Below are positions 1 through 10,155 of a stretch of 64,000 nucleotides of DNA, piece after piece. This DNA is from Echinicola marina (lineage in GTDB: Bacteria > Bacteroidota > Bacteroidia > Cytophagales > Cyclobacteriaceae). The stretch covers positions 5,143,501-5,207,500 of the forward strand of contig NZ_CP080025.1 of NCBI RefSeq assembly GCF_020463795.1, given 5' to 3'. The translations under genes were made by a program, and so were the position numbers. How positions within the stretch are numbered: position 1 is the stretch's first letter; each line of letters opens with the position of its first letter. The notes under the pieces were generated by a model that had not been told where the DNA came from, ran no database searches, and worked only from the letters and a program-made list of their open reading frames with translations.

Positions 1-2445
1 ACTTGGCAAACCTCCATCCTCAATCCATGAAACGGTAAACACATCATTTGAAAGTGAAGTGATTTTGTTTCTTTGAGTATTGGCTGTCAAATCTGCCCTC
101 CAGCTGAAATCACTATTCTGAACAAGGGTAGAGGTCAAATAAAGTTCGATCCCTTTATTATTAATGCTACCAACATTGGTGAGCAATGTACTTCTAACAA
201 AAGCAGGTTGCTGTGCAGTATAGTTATAAAGCAAATCAACTGTTTCTCTATTATATAAATCCAAAGAACCACCTAATTTGTTATTGAGCAATAAGAAATC
301 AAAACCTAAATTCAACTCCTTTTTCTTTTCCCAACGTAAGTCAGGATTGGGGTTCCTAGCGGCTCCATATGTCTGATAAAATATACCTTCTTGTGGATAA
401 ACACCCCCTGTAGAAAGAGTTACCATCGAATTATAATTTCCAATTCCTTGGTTACCTGTCACACCATAACCTAAACGGACCTTAAGATTATTAACCGCAG
501 AGCTACTTCTTAAAAATTCTTCTTGAGTCAATTCCCACCCTACTGATAAGGCAGGGAAGTTACCCCATTTATGGTTAGACCCAAATCTGGAAGATCCCTC
601 TCTTCTAATAGTTGCCTGAACAAAATACTTTTCTCTATAAGAATAACTTGCTCTTGCAAAAAGGGCCACTAGGGTATTATCCTCTTTAAAACTTCCCATA
701 CCAGGTCTTGGAAGTTGAGTGTTGTTTATAGCACTACCTGCTCCAAGATTCCAATCTAAAAATCCATCAGTAGTAAATCCATTATTGTTTACATTGAAGG
801 TTTCAGTCGTAAAATACTGATAACTATAGCCACCTATAACATCTAATGAATGGTCACTAGCAAATACTCTCTTGTAATTTAAAGTTGATTCAAAAGTATT
901 TGACCAATTCAAATAATTACTCTTAGATGCATACCCCATTCCTTGATACTGAGAAGTAGGACGATTGGCAAAATCATTCATGGATTGATAGTATCTATCA
1001 TTATAGGAATTCCGCACATGTGCTCCAAAAGCCGAAGCAGTAAGTCCTTCGATGATCTCTAAAGTCAACCTAGCATCCCCAGAAAAAGTTTGTTGGTTTC
1101 TTTCACTTATCCTGTTGGCATATCTAGAAAGCGGATTGTAATTATTATATGCTTGGGTTTCTACATATGATCCATCCTCATTGAATATCGGAGCTGTAGG
1201 ATTTCTTTGAATAGCCTGCTCAAAATCACCTGTTCCCCCTCCCAAAAGATTAGCCTTATTAAAGTTTGTAGCTATATTGGAAGCTAAGGTAAGGCGATCG
1301 TTCAATCCTGTTTGGTTGAAACTGATTCTACCACCATATTGACGCCTACTATTTTCTTTAGCAATACCTTCAGCATCATTAAAATAAAATGAAGCTCGAT
1401 AAGTAGAGTTCTCCCCACCGCCTGAAGCAGCAAAATTATGGTACTGACTTAAGTTTTGCTTATTTAAAAGCATATCATACAGATCAGTAGAATGTCCTAA
1501 ATCATTAACCTCATCTATCAAACCTTGATCAATAAGATCACGAAATTCATCGGCAGTTAAGAAATCAGGTTTTTTATCCACAAATTCTCGTTGAACATAA
1601 GTGGAATAGTCAAATTGCGATCTTCCTGCTTTGCCTTTTTTGGTTGTAATAAGAATAACACCTGCATTACCTCTTGTTCCATAAATGGCAGCTGCTGAAC
1701 CATCTTTCAACACATCAAAAGACTCAATATCGTCCTGCTGAAGAAGATCCAAACTACCACCGGGAATTCCATCAATTACTATTAAAGGACTGGTCGTACC
1801 AATAATAGATGTTAATCCCCTAAGCTGAATATCTGTCCCTGCATTTGGGTTACTTCCCTGAGTTCTATTGATATTCAATCCCGCTACTTTTCCTTGTATC
1901 AATTCTAAAGGAGAACGCATCCCCCCTTGAACAAAATCCTCCTCTCCTACATTTGCAACAGAGGAAGTAATTTCTCTCTTCTTTTGAGACCCGTAACCAA
2001 TCACCACAAATTCTTCTAGTGATTCCGTATCTGAGGCCAACACTACATTAAGGCTGGATTGACTTCCTACAGGGATCTCTTTTGATTCCATACCTATAAA
2101 ACTAAAGATCAATACGGATTCGCTGGAAGCTACAGAAATACTGTACTTTCCGTCTAAATCCGTAACGGTTCCATTGGTAGTCCCTTTTTCTAAAATAGAA
2201 ACACCTGGAAGGGGTTCTCCCGACTCATCGGTGACGGTTCCGCTAATCTGTTTTGCTTTGATTTCAGAAAATGCCGCAAGGGCTTGGGCATTGTTTCCTG
2301 GTAAAATTGTGGGACTTGCAGTAGCATAGGAAAAAGATCCTAATACACCGGAAAGGAGCATCATCATAATACCTCCTTTCACTCCCCGAAAGTTTGAAGC
2401 TGAACTACCATCTGGAATGATAGCATCTGTAAACTTTGCTTTCAT
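1..2445 (-). CDS. SusC/RagA-type TonB-linked outer membrane receptor, 5' part (cut by window edge)
   Basis: The minus strand is open from an ATG at 2445 to the first base of the window, giving the first 815 residues of a larger receptor; the C-terminal barrel end lies outside. An N-terminal hydrophobic export segment (about residues 25-45) is followed by a carboxypeptidase-regulatory-like domain (about 67-150; QISGTVTDESGEPLPGV, TVTDLDGKYSI), the plug (PLIVIDGIPGG, then DDIESFDVLKDGSAAAIYG) and beta-barrel strands with the usual FGSNHKWGNFPALSVGW segment. Such receptors import oligomers across the outer membrane together with a SusD lipoprotein; that partner is expected just before position 1. 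The substrate cannot be read from the sequence. The gene ahead of it (3301-4344) points the same way but has its own terminator in between. Confidence 0.93.
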   Translation of the reverse strand, partial: MKAKFTDAIIPDGSSASNFRGVKGGIMMMLLSGVLGSFSYATASPTILPGNNAQALAAFSEIKAKQISGTVTDESGEPLPGVSILEKGTTNGTVTDLDGKYSISVASSESVLIFSFIGMESKEIPVGSQSSLNVVLASDTESLEEFVVIGYGSQKKREITSSVANVGEEDFVQGGMRSPLELIQGKVAGLNINRTQGSNPNAGTDIQLRGLTSIIGTTSPLIVIDGIPGGSLDLLQQDDIESFDVLKDGSAAAIYGTRGNAGVILITTKKGKAGRSQFDYSTYVQREFVDKKPDFLTADEFRDLIDQGLIDEVNDLGHSTDLYDMLLNKQNLSQYHNFAASGGGENSTYRASFYFNDAEGIAKENSRRQYGGRISFNQTGLNDRLTLASNIATNFNKANLLGGGTGDFEQAIQRNPTAPIFNEDGSYVETQAYNNYNPLSRYANRISERNQQTFSGDARLTLEIIEGLTASAFGAHVRNSYNDRYYQSMNDFANRPTSQYQGMGYASKSNYLNWSNTFESTLNYKRVFASDHSLDVIGGYSYQYFTTETFNVNNNGFTTDGFLDWNLGAGSAINNTQLPRPGMGSFKEDNTLVALFARASYSYREKYFVQATIRREGSSRFGSNHKWGNFPALSVGWELTQEEFLRSSSAVNNLKVRLGYGVTGNQGIGNYNSMVTLSTGGVYPQEGIFYQTYGAARNPNPDLRWEKKKELNLGFDFLLLNNKLGGSLDLYNRETVDLLYNYTAQQPAFVRSTLLTNVGSINNKGIELYLTSTLVQNSDFSWRADLTANTQRNKITSLSNDVFTVSWIEDGGLPS

Positions 2446-3016
2446 GCGAAATTTGGGTTAGGGTTTGAAAATTATTTTGGGTGAATCAGGCTATCCAGCC
2501 AAAAAAATAATGGTAGGAACCACCTCATTCAACCCATAAAGCTAAACCCATTTAGTAAAAATGCAAAATCGTTTTATCAAATTTGGCATCATCAAAAACA
2601 CTTACCACATCTAACAAAACACATTACATGAAAAAAAATGTAATTCAAATCGACAAACCTATCTTTAATAACAAAATCATGACCTTATATCTTTTTTAAA
2701 ATTTTAATAAAATAATCCTTTTAATTTAAAAAATTGTGCTATTGTCCTAATTGTACAAAGCAAAAATCTTGTTTTTATTACCATAAATACACAAAAAAAT
2801 CAGCGCAAAAATTAACTCCAATTATTCAATAATGCCATTATAAATTGATGTGCATTTACTCCATCACCGGAAAAACAAAAATAACCAGAGCATCCTCCTA
2901 TAAAAAAGTCAGACACCCCATATAAATGAGCATAGGGCCTGATACGCTGTTAAAAACTAACAATTTAACCGGATGATGAAGAACCAGACAATCAATTGCT
3001 TTACTGTATCCATAAA
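2446..3016. other. Gene-free upstream region of the first susC
   Basis: No convincing coding frame is seen on either strand. The stretch is very AT-rich. It must carry the promoter of the minus-strand susC that starts at 2445; the best box seen is at 2654-2661. Further out lies the terminator of the LacI-type gene (3017-3056). Confidence 0.6.
2654..2661 (-). promoter_or_regulatory. Candidate -7 promoter box of the first susC
   Basis: Read on the minus strand the bases are TAGGTTTG, an exact match to the Bacteroidota TAnnTTTG box. No TTG box at the preferred 17-23 bp distance is clear, and the leader to the ATG at 2445 would be about 200 nt, so this is only a candidate. Confidence 0.35.
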
Positions 3017-3056
3017 TTAAAACCTCACTAATCGTAACACATTAGTGAGGTTTTAA
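3017..3056 (-). terminator. Strong intrinsic terminator, 16-bp perfect stem
   Basis: Arms 3017-3032 and 3041-3056 are perfectly complementary (TTAAAACCTCACTAAT and its complement) around the 8-nt loop CGTAACAC. The T-rich arm gives a U-tract on both strands. It is placed to end transcripts of the minus-strand LacI-type gene, about 245 bp after its stop, and to insulate the first susC. Confidence 0.75.
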
Positions 3057-3070
3057 TCTTTAACCCTGCT

Positions 3071-3132
3071 TATTAATTAGCGATCGTAGTGTGGTTTTAA
3101 ACCCGGATTATGCATTAGCAATCGTAGTGAGG
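3071..3132. repeat. Two tandem copies of a dispersed intergenic repeat
   Basis: Two copies of the same word family lie side by side: TTAATTAGCGATCGTAGTG (within 3071-3094) and GCATTAGCAATCGTAGTG (within 3105-3132). A third copy lies at 15481-15508, where the match extends to GGATTAT, CATTAG and GTAGTGAGG. About 55 bp after the second copy is CGCTACGAT (3183-3191 region), an inverted version of ATCGTAG, so the transcript of this zone can fold. No coding frame is linked with it. Confidence 0.5.
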
Positions 3133-3300
3133 GCTGAAAATGCAAGAAAACAAGCCAGTTTAGTATCCTAAGCGTAGTACCGCTACGATGTAAAACTAAA
3201 GCAAAACGAATGATTTTATCCACCGTGGCAAATAAGGCCGAAATACTTGTGCGTCGCGGTGTAGATAGACCAATGCATCTTCGCGTTTAATGACAAAACA

Positions 3301-4344
3301 CTACTTATTCACGCCTACCTTCTTTTTAGACGATTCCCTTTCATTCACCGAAGCTTGCAGCACAATTTTCTTCACCTTTCTGTCCTCCACATTTGTATCG
3401 ATAAGTTCCAACATGGTACTGATTAATTTCTCCGCTATCTCCTCTTTAGGCTGAACTATACTGGTCACTGTTGGCGTATTGAACTTAAAAAACTCATTAT
3501 CATCAAAGGCAATGACAGCAATATCTTCTGGAATTTTTATCCCCATCTCCTTCATGACTTGCATGCCCTTCATGGCCAAATAATTAGTGGCAAAAAAGAT
3601 GGCGTCCAAATCTCTATTATTTAGAAAATAATCTTTTAACGCCTTAGCGGTATCTGCAGAAGAGTAGGAACCAAAGGGCACCTTCAATACTTTTGGACTG
3701 ATCCCCAGTGTTTTACACATTTGATCATATGCCTCCATCCTATCGTGCATTTGGGACTGGTCACTATCGAGGGTGACCAATCCTATATTCTTCAAGCCAT
3801 TGTTCAAAAACAAATCCAGTCCTTGTTTCGCTCCCTGAAAATTGTCAATGACCACATGGCTACATTCCACATCCGGTAAATACCTATCAAAAAGAATCAT
3901 TGGATTCCTGTCATTGGATAGTTCTTTGATAAACTTGGGGTCCATCCCCACAGGAGGCGTCAGTATATAACCGTCCACTTGTAAATCCTTAAAAACCCTG
4001 ATCAGTCCCATGGTCTTTTCGGGGTCATTATTGGTACTACTGTAAATGATCTTGTATCCATCCTTGAATGCCTGGTCCTCAATCATCTTAGCAATCGTGG
4101 CAAAAAATGGATTGGATATATCCTCCACCATAAAAACAATAATATTGGATTTTCCTGTCCTTAAGCTTTTCGCCAGCTGACTGGGATAATAGCCTATTTC
4201 TTTGACATAAGCCTGTACCTTATCGATCAATTTCTGACTAATTCTATTTTCCTCGGCCTTACCATTCAATACAAACGAAACGGTTGTCACAGAAATATTT
4301 AGCTCCTTGGCGATGGCTTTTATAGAGTGTTTCTTTTTTTGCAT
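3301..4344 (-). CDS. LacI/GalR-family transcriptional regulator
   Basis: 347 residues, the normal family length. The N-terminal helix-turn-helix (SIKAIAKELNISVTTVSFVLNG, about residues 7-28, split here as SIKAIAKELNIS and VTTVSFVLNG) and the hinge (IGYYPSQLAKSLRTGKS) are followed by a periplasmic-binding-protein-like effector domain (NIIVFMVEDISNPFFATIA at the start, IPEDIAVIAFDD and PTVTSIVQP near the end). Members bind DNA as dimers and respond to a sugar or its phosphate. It lies after the SusD/SusC pair 4524-9230 on the same strand but is separated from it by a terminator, so it is probably transcribed on its own. It is a good candidate regulator of one of the flanking SusC loci; the ligand is unknown. 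Confidence 0.92.
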   Translation of the reverse strand: MQKKKHSIKAIAKELNISVTTVSFVLNGKAEENRISQKLIDKVQAYVKEIGYYPSQLAKSLRTGKSNIIVFMVEDISNPFFATIAKMIEDQAFKDGYKIIYSSTNNDPEKTMGLIRVFKDLQVDGYILTPPVGMDPKFIKELSNDRNPMILFDRYLPDVECSHVVIDNFQGAKQGLDLFLNNGLKNIGLVTLDSDQSQMHDRMEAYDQMCKTLGISPKVLKVPFGSYSSADTAKALKDYFLNNRDLDAIFFATNYLAMKGMQVMKEMGIKIPEDIAVIAFDDNEFFKFNTPTVTSIVQPKEEIAEKLISTMLELIDTNVEDRKVKKIVLQASVNERESSKKKVGVNK

Positions 4345-4472
4345 TTGCGGGATTTATACTAAGCAAAAATGGTTCCTTTATCGGTCCCATTTGAATTTGT
4401 TAAATACCAAATATAATCTATTTTCTTAAAAATTAAAGATTCTTATTTATCTAAGCTTTTAAGTACAGAAAA

Positions 4473-4502
4473 CAAAAGGCCATTCCCAGGAACGGCCTTT
4501 TG
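4473..4502 (-). terminator. Intrinsic terminator behind the SusC/SusD pair
   Basis: CAAAAGGCC (4473-4481) pairs with GGCCTTTTG (4494-4502), with TTCC/GGAA extending the stem inside. It follows the susD stop at 4524 closely and ends the minus-strand SusC-SusD transcript. Confidence 0.75.
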
Positions 4503-4523
4503 TAATCATTGGTAAGAAATAAA

Positions 4524-6071
4524 TCATTCCACATCCCACCACATTCTAGTGGTATATAGATCCAGTCCTTGCCTCGCCACTGCTGCATTATACCCTTCTG
4601 GATTATTGGCTGCTTCCGCTCCTGGATATCTCAACCTCCTTGGAATGGTACCATTGGTTTGATTTCCAGGATAATTCACAGGAGTCAATACTGGAAAACC
4701 TGTTCTTCTCCAATTGGCATATGCCTCATATTCATTCAATAAGGTAGCCGCCCAGTATTGCTCACCAAGTATCCTGTCCCACTCTGCGCTATTGTAGGGG
4801 TTGGCAGCCAAATAAGCTACGATATCAGCATCTGCTACCTCCAAACTGGCATCGTATACTGTAAACTGTTTCATGGCCGCGGTTACTCCTGCATTATAAT
4901 GTTCTGCAGCATTACCAGATGCCCAGTCCCGCTCAATGGCTTCAGCTATTAAAAACTCTACTTCTGCATAAGTCTGAAAAACCATTGGCGATTCTCTCAA
5001 AACAAACAGGGGATTGATCCTACTATAATCATCCCTTCTTGCCGAAGAGGTGTAAAGCGGATCAAAATTCTCAATGGTATTTCCATCATAACCGTTGGGA
5101 AGTCCCATAGGCTCTCCCCCATTTCTCACCCAGCTTAATTTCTCTAGCCTAGGATCATTACCTGCAACCATCCAATCCACAAAGGTTTTGCTCAATACCC
5201 CTTGATCATCATTGGTATAATTAGTACCGTCCCAGTTGAACACTTCTCCAATTCCGTTCCTATTGATGCCCGCAGGACCATCAGTGTGGGAGATAAAGCA
5301 GATATCCTCATTGCTGGTCATCACCCCACCAGCAATGGCTTTTCCAACATATTCTTCAGCCAAACTGGGAGCTACTTTGCTCATACGCATGCCAATCCTC
5401 AACATCAACGAATAAGCAAACTTCCTCCATTTATCAAGATCTCCACCATAGATCAAATCCTGACTGCCGGGATTTGTCTGAGCAGCATCTAAAAGACCCG
5501 CGGCTATTTCTAACTCATTGGCCAAATCAGGATAGATTTCTTCTTGAGGATCATAAGCAGGAAAGAAGTTTTGGTCAATAAACCCCTTGCCTGCATCGAA
5601 ATAAGGTACATCACCATAGATATCGGTTATCCTTTGGAAAGCAAAAACTTTCCAAATCCGAGCAATAGCATGGTAATTTACGTTCGAAGGGTCATTGCCT
5701 TCTTTTGTGGGATCTGTAATATCTGCCAGGTTGACCAAATCCTTGATATAATTCACATACGCCCTATCCCATAATGCAGCAGAATAAGAATCATTGTGTA
5801 GGTACTTGTCCCCTACCCAATAAGTCGCCAAGGCAGCAAAATGCTGTATCATCACGGACTGATAAATCATCACTGTTCGCCAGTTCTCATACCGTTCACC
5901 GGATGTTTGAAGCTGGGTATAAGCTAAAATAAAGCCTGGGTCAATCTCACTGGCAACTCTAGGATCAACGTTTAACTCTGCCAAATTATCAGTATTACAG
6001 GCATTGAAGGACACCATTAACATGAGGCACAAAGCTGTAATTTTTATATATATCGTCTTCATTGTTTTCAT
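4524..6071 (-). CDS. SusD/RagB-family nutrient-binding lipoprotein (SusD-like)
   Basis: 515 residues with a lipoprotein signal (hydrophobic stretch, then FNAC, mature Cys about residue 25). The body has SusD-like features: the helical TPR-rich start (PGFILAYTQLQTSGERY), the middle ADITDPTKEG segment, and the C-terminal EQYWAATLLNEYEAYANWRRTGFP motif typical of the SusD-like 2 group. It would sit on the outer face of the outer membrane as the lid over the SusC pore encoded directly upstream (6089-9230), 17 bp away. A second ATG three codons in (MKTIYIK) is an equally good start. The substrate is not evident; no glycoside hydrolase or peptidase is adjacent to suggest one. Confidence 0.93.
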   Translation of the reverse strand: MKTMKTIYIKITALCLMLMVSFNACNTDNLAELNVDPRVASEIDPGFILAYTQLQTSGERYENWRTVMIYQSVMIQHFAALATYWVGDKYLHNDSYSAALWDRAYVNYIKDLVNLADITDPTKEGNDPSNVNYHAIARIWKVFAFQRITDIYGDVPYFDAGKGFIDQNFFPAYDPQEEIYPDLANELEIAAGLLDAAQTNPGSQDLIYGGDLDKWRKFAYSLMLRIGMRMSKVAPSLAEEYVGKAIAGGVMTSNEDICFISHTDGPAGINRNGIGEVFNWDGTNYTNDDQGVLSKTFVDWMVAGNDPRLEKLSWVRNGGEPMGLPNGYDGNTIENFDPLYTSSARRDDYSRINPLFVLRESPMVFQTYAEVEFLIAEAIERDWASGNAAEHYNAGVTAAMKQFTVYDASLEVADADIVAYLAANPYNSAEWDRILGEQYWAATLLNEYEAYANWRRTGFPVLTPVNYPGNQTNGTIPRRLRYPGAEAANNPEGYNAAVARQGLDLYTTRMWWDVE

Positions 6072-6088
6072 AATTTTGGAACCTTCAA

Positions 6089-9000
6089 TTAGAATTTCAC
6101 ACTTAAGTTAAAACCATAACTCCTCGTCTGAGGAACCCCGTACCACTCCAGGCCTTGTCCGTTGGATGAACTGTAAGTTGACTCTGGATCGATATTATCC
6201 ACTTCACTATGAATCAACCATAAATTCCTGCCTATTAACGATAAACTTGCTGAACTGAAGGGAGTGTTCCTTAACAAACTATTGGGGAATACATAGCCCA
6301 AAGAAACCTGTCTTAATTTGATATAATCGGCACTGTACACAAAATATTCGGTGATGGACGCCAACTGACTGTAATAGTTCTGTACAGTGGTAATACCTTG
6401 GTTACCAGGATCACTAGCAGCTATTTCCCAAGTTTTAGGATCACCATTTTCATCTACACCAGAAATGGTCAAACCATTTTCCCTACCTTCCAAGGTTGCC
6501 TTATGCATACCGTTGGAATAGGAATTGGCATTTGTACCAGAGAATAAAGACCCTCCAAACTTAAAGTCTACCAAGAAACCTAATGTAAAATTCTTAAAGG
6601 CAAAGTTGTTATTCCAACCACCTGCCCAAGGTGCAACGCCATCACCTAAATAAAAGGCTCCGCTTTCCTGAACAGGCAATCCATTGGCATCATATACCTT
6701 CTGCCCATCAATTCTCCTATGCTTTAGACCTACGATCACTCCATAACCTCCTTCCATGTACATCTGGGTTTCTTCATCCACATAAGGAATTCTATGCTGG
6801 ATATTGGCACCTCCGCCTCTTGGCGATTCCACAGATAGCACCTTGGAATCTCCAAATAATTGGTCCACATCATTTTTATTATAGGAGAAGTTCAAGCTCG
6901 TATTCCATCTCAGCTGACTACTTTCCAAAATAGATCCAGTCACCAATACTTCATGACCTGAATTGGACACCTTGCCTACGTTTACAGTAGCGTTGCCATA
7001 GCCGGAAGTTTGAGAAATGGTCGCTTGGATAATATCATCCCTTGTCTCCCGATTATAATAGGCATAATCTATACCCAATCGATCCTCAAAAAACCGAATA
7101 TCCACGCCTACCTCAAACTCATTGGTCCTCAAAGGCTTCAACTGGCTATTAGGCACACTGGTTTGATCGATTCTACCCAAGGCGGCCCCATTATGCCCCT
7201 GGCCGAACAAACTGTAATTGAGTATCAATTGATAGGGATCTGTACCTCCACCAGCTCCGGCCATGGAGGCCCTTACCTTACCAAAAGATATCCATTCTGG
7301 TAATTCAAATGCTTCTGAGAAAACAAAACTTGCTCCCACACTTGGGAAAAGCAGGTCATTTGAATCTGTAGGTAATGTGGAGTACCAATCATTTCTGGCG
7401 GTCGCATTTAGGAATAATAAATCTTTATACGAAAACTCAGCAGATCCATAAAGTGAATTGATACCAAATTCCCTGATACTGTATATAATGGATTGCTGAC
7501 CTCCATTGGGCAGTGTATGTAAAAACGGTACATTGAAATTCGTGGCCCTACCGCCCAAAACCTCATATTTATTGGTCATGGTACTGCCTCCTACAAATGC
7601 GCTCACACCAAAATCCCCCCATTTGTGATCTGAGCCTAACATCCAGTCCATATTAATTTCCCGGACCCGATGTTCTTCTTCGTTCAAAGCACCCAATTGA
7701 ATATAGGCCGTACCATAGGGCTCTAAACTTCTCCTTCTGGAAGTATAGAAATCCGAGCCTATCCTACCTTGCAAATACAACCAATCCGTAAAATCGTACC
7801 TTGCTAATGCTGAGCCTATCACCCGGTCCCTGATATTGGAATTTTCAAATTGATAAGCCGCCCAATATGGATTTTGGGTAAAAGTATTATCCACATACTG
7901 AAGCTCGTAACCATCAGGCCTTGCCCCTAATTTGTTGGGGTCTCCTTTCAAATCAAGGACATTAATACTTGGTGGCAATACCGATAAGGTTGCGTTGCCA
8001 TTACCAGGCGCATCCGATAGCCTTGCCCTATTGCTTACATCTTCTCTTGAATATTGGATTTTAGCAGAAAGGGTTAATTTCTCTATATAATTGGCATTGG
8101 TGGACAACGTAGCGGTTTGCCGGTTCATCCCTGAATTAGGGGTGATTGCCTGATTTCTCAAATCGGATACAGAGAATCTAAAAGTTTGCTTATCATTGCC
8201 GCCACTTAAAGCAACTGTGTTGGTCCAAGTAGTCCCTGTCCTATAATACCTGCCAAAATTATCTCCAGCATACACATAGGGCCTTTGTTCACCATCAAAC
8301 TGATAAACCATAGAACCATCAAGTTTACCTCCCCAAGCCGATGCTCCATATAAAAAGCCTTGGCCCTCATTAGCCGGTTTTAAACCTGCATTACCATGGC
8401 CATATTCTTGTTGGAAATCAAAGCGATTAATAATGCGGTCAGCAGTAAACTGGGAATTTACCTCTACTCCAATGCCTTTTCTATTTACACCTTTTTTCGT
8501 GGTGATCAATACCACACCATTCGAAGCTCTGGAGCCATACAGTGCCGCAGCTGTATTACCTTTCAGTACACTCATGGATTCTATATCATCCGGGTTGATA
8601 CTGGTCAATCCATCTCCCCAGTCAACTCCCCCCCCACATACCAGCACTACCCAGTTGGGAATTATCCATTGGTACTCCGTCTATTACGAACAATGGTTGG
8701 TTTTGGCCACTTAAAGAAGAGTTACCTCTGATAACTATCCTACTCGAACCAGCTACACCAGAACCAATATTGCTCACATTTACACCGGCTACACGTCCCT
8801 GGATCTGATCTCCCAAACTAATTTCCCGGGCCTCCACCAAATCGTCCCCACCTACTTCCGTAACTGAATAAGCCAGGGATCGCTTCTCTTTTGCAATACC
8901 CAAAGCAGTCACCACCACCTCGGACAAATCTGCCAAATCCTCTTCCAAGGTCACGTTAAGGCTACTTCGGTTTCCTACCGTGAACTGTTGTGAAACATAA

Positions 9001-9230
9001 CCTACAAATGAAAATTCAATTATGGTTTCATCAGTAACATTTATGGAATACTTACCATCAAGATCTGTCACTGTACCTGTATTGGTAGCTGTATTCCGGA
9101 CATTCACCCCTGGAATGGGCTGCCCATCTGAAGAACCTATCACGGTTCCACTCAGTACTCTATCTTGCGCCTGGACCTCCAGGTTGATCAATAGTGCCAT
9201 AGAAAATATGGCCAGTAAAATTTTGCTCAT
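6089..9230 (-). pseudogene. SusC/RagA-type TonB-linked receptor, split by a +1 shift in a G8 run
   Basis: Two overlapping frames together make one receptor. The 5' frame (9230 down to 8622) encodes a signal peptide, carboxypeptidase-regulatory domain (VLSGTVIGSSDGQPIPGVNV) and plug to PLFVIDGVPMDNSQLGSAGMW; it then hits TGA. The 3' frame (to 6089) continues with GVDWGDGLTSINPDDIESM, the rest of the plug and a full barrel ending in NLSVKF. The switch falls exactly in eight consecutive C on the plus strand (8628-8635). Seven would join both parts to a normal protein of 1046 residues reading MWGGVDWGDG. The gene pairs with the SusD at 4524-6071. Options are a sequencing error in the homopolymer, a recent inactivating indel, or slipped-strand on/off switching; the sequence cannot tell these apart. 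Confidence 0.88.
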
Positions 9231-9580
9231 AAATTTTAGGATTTGATTAAGGTTAAGAAGAAATAATTACTTGTAAATTCAAGTTTAAAACACTGGCGTG
9301 TTTTCCCGGGTGCATTAAGGTGGGTAGTTAAACGTGCTAGGGTAATCTTAAGCTCTATGGTAAACTTTCAGAAGCCAATCTCCAATTTACCTCCTTCCAT
9401 ACATCTATAAACGAAATTTCGTTGATCTTAGATGTATCCTATTAAATATAGGAATTTCAATCAAAACACAAAACATATAACCTATAATTTTATAAAAAAT
9501 GAGAGAAGGCAAGCACTAATTCAAAATATATAAAACTTCATTCAATCAAATTCCCTCGCCTAATTTTAATTCACCAATTA

Positions 9581-9644
9581 CCCAAGATCCGGAGAATCTC
9601 CTCCACGGGCAGGACAAGCCTTGGGAAACCAGATGACTGCCGTG
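9581..9644. promoter_or_regulatory. Candidate structured leader with alternative helices
   Basis: Three complementary sets interleave: CCCAAG (9581-9586) with CTTGGG (9620-9625); GGAGA with TCTCC (9591-9601); and CACGGGCAG (9604-9612) with CTGCCGTG (9637-9644, one bulged G). The first and third helices cross, so they form a pseudoknot or exclude each other. A TGGGAAACCA hairpin with a GAAA loop lies inside the third. It is not a riboswitch class I recognise. It is about 350 bp before the susC at 9230 (minus strand) and 510 bp before the gene at 10156. Confidence 0.35.
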
Positions 9645-9690
9645 AAAATAATCCAATATTAATGAATTTAACATTTTTAACGTCCTTGCC

Positions 9691-9794
9691 TTAACCTGTA
9701 TTTAACCCCTAGTTAAGCCGTGTTTATCCCGTGTTTTAGCCGTGTTTCTCTTATCAGAAACTTAGGTTTGTCTTAGGGTCATCTTGGGATTGCC
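9691..9794. repeat. Phased array of nine 11-bp direct repeats
   Basis: Five abutting 11-mers start at 9691, 9702, 9713, 9724 and 9735: TTAACCTGTAT, TTAACCCCTAG, TTAAGCCGTGT, TTATCCCGTGT, TTTAGCCGTGT. After 5 bp (TTCTC) four more start at 9751, 9762, 9773 and 9784: TTATCAGAAAC, TTAGGTTTGTC, TTAGGGTCATC, TTGGGATTGCC. Every unit begins with TT, and three carry CCGTGT or CCCGTGT at the same place. A period of one helical turn points to one DNA face: a multimeric regulator site or intrinsic bend in the divergent upstream region of the susC at 9230 and the gene at 10156. Confidence 0.6.
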
Positions 9795-10155
9795 CTCACC
9801 TTAGTTCCTAGAATAGTAAGGGAACATACCCTTCAATATTTCGGCTATAAGAAGCTTGAGCCCCCTTTTTTATATCACCATGATAGGGCAACAAGCTATT
9901 TACTTGTAAGGGAACATTGTCAACTAACATGATTACAAATTATTTTTTTCAATAAAAAACCAACGTAAAACGACTATTAAAACTATTTAGTAGCCAAAAT
10001 GCAAAAGCCTCCTATGGATAACTTCAAAAATTTGGAATGGTTTTGGCATTAACTCAGACAAATCAACTTATAGACAAAAAAGTTGAATTAACTACATAAT
10101 AAATACATTATATCAACAATGTCAAAAAGCTAGTAAAGCAACATTACTAGCTCAG

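Noticed and set aside
7010-7451. Open frames on the plus strand within the second susC.
   Set aside because: They lie opposite a well-supported coding frame and have no recognisable product.
9691-9794. CRISPR array.
   Set aside because: The 11-bp units abut each other with no spacers, are degenerate, and no cas gene is in the window.
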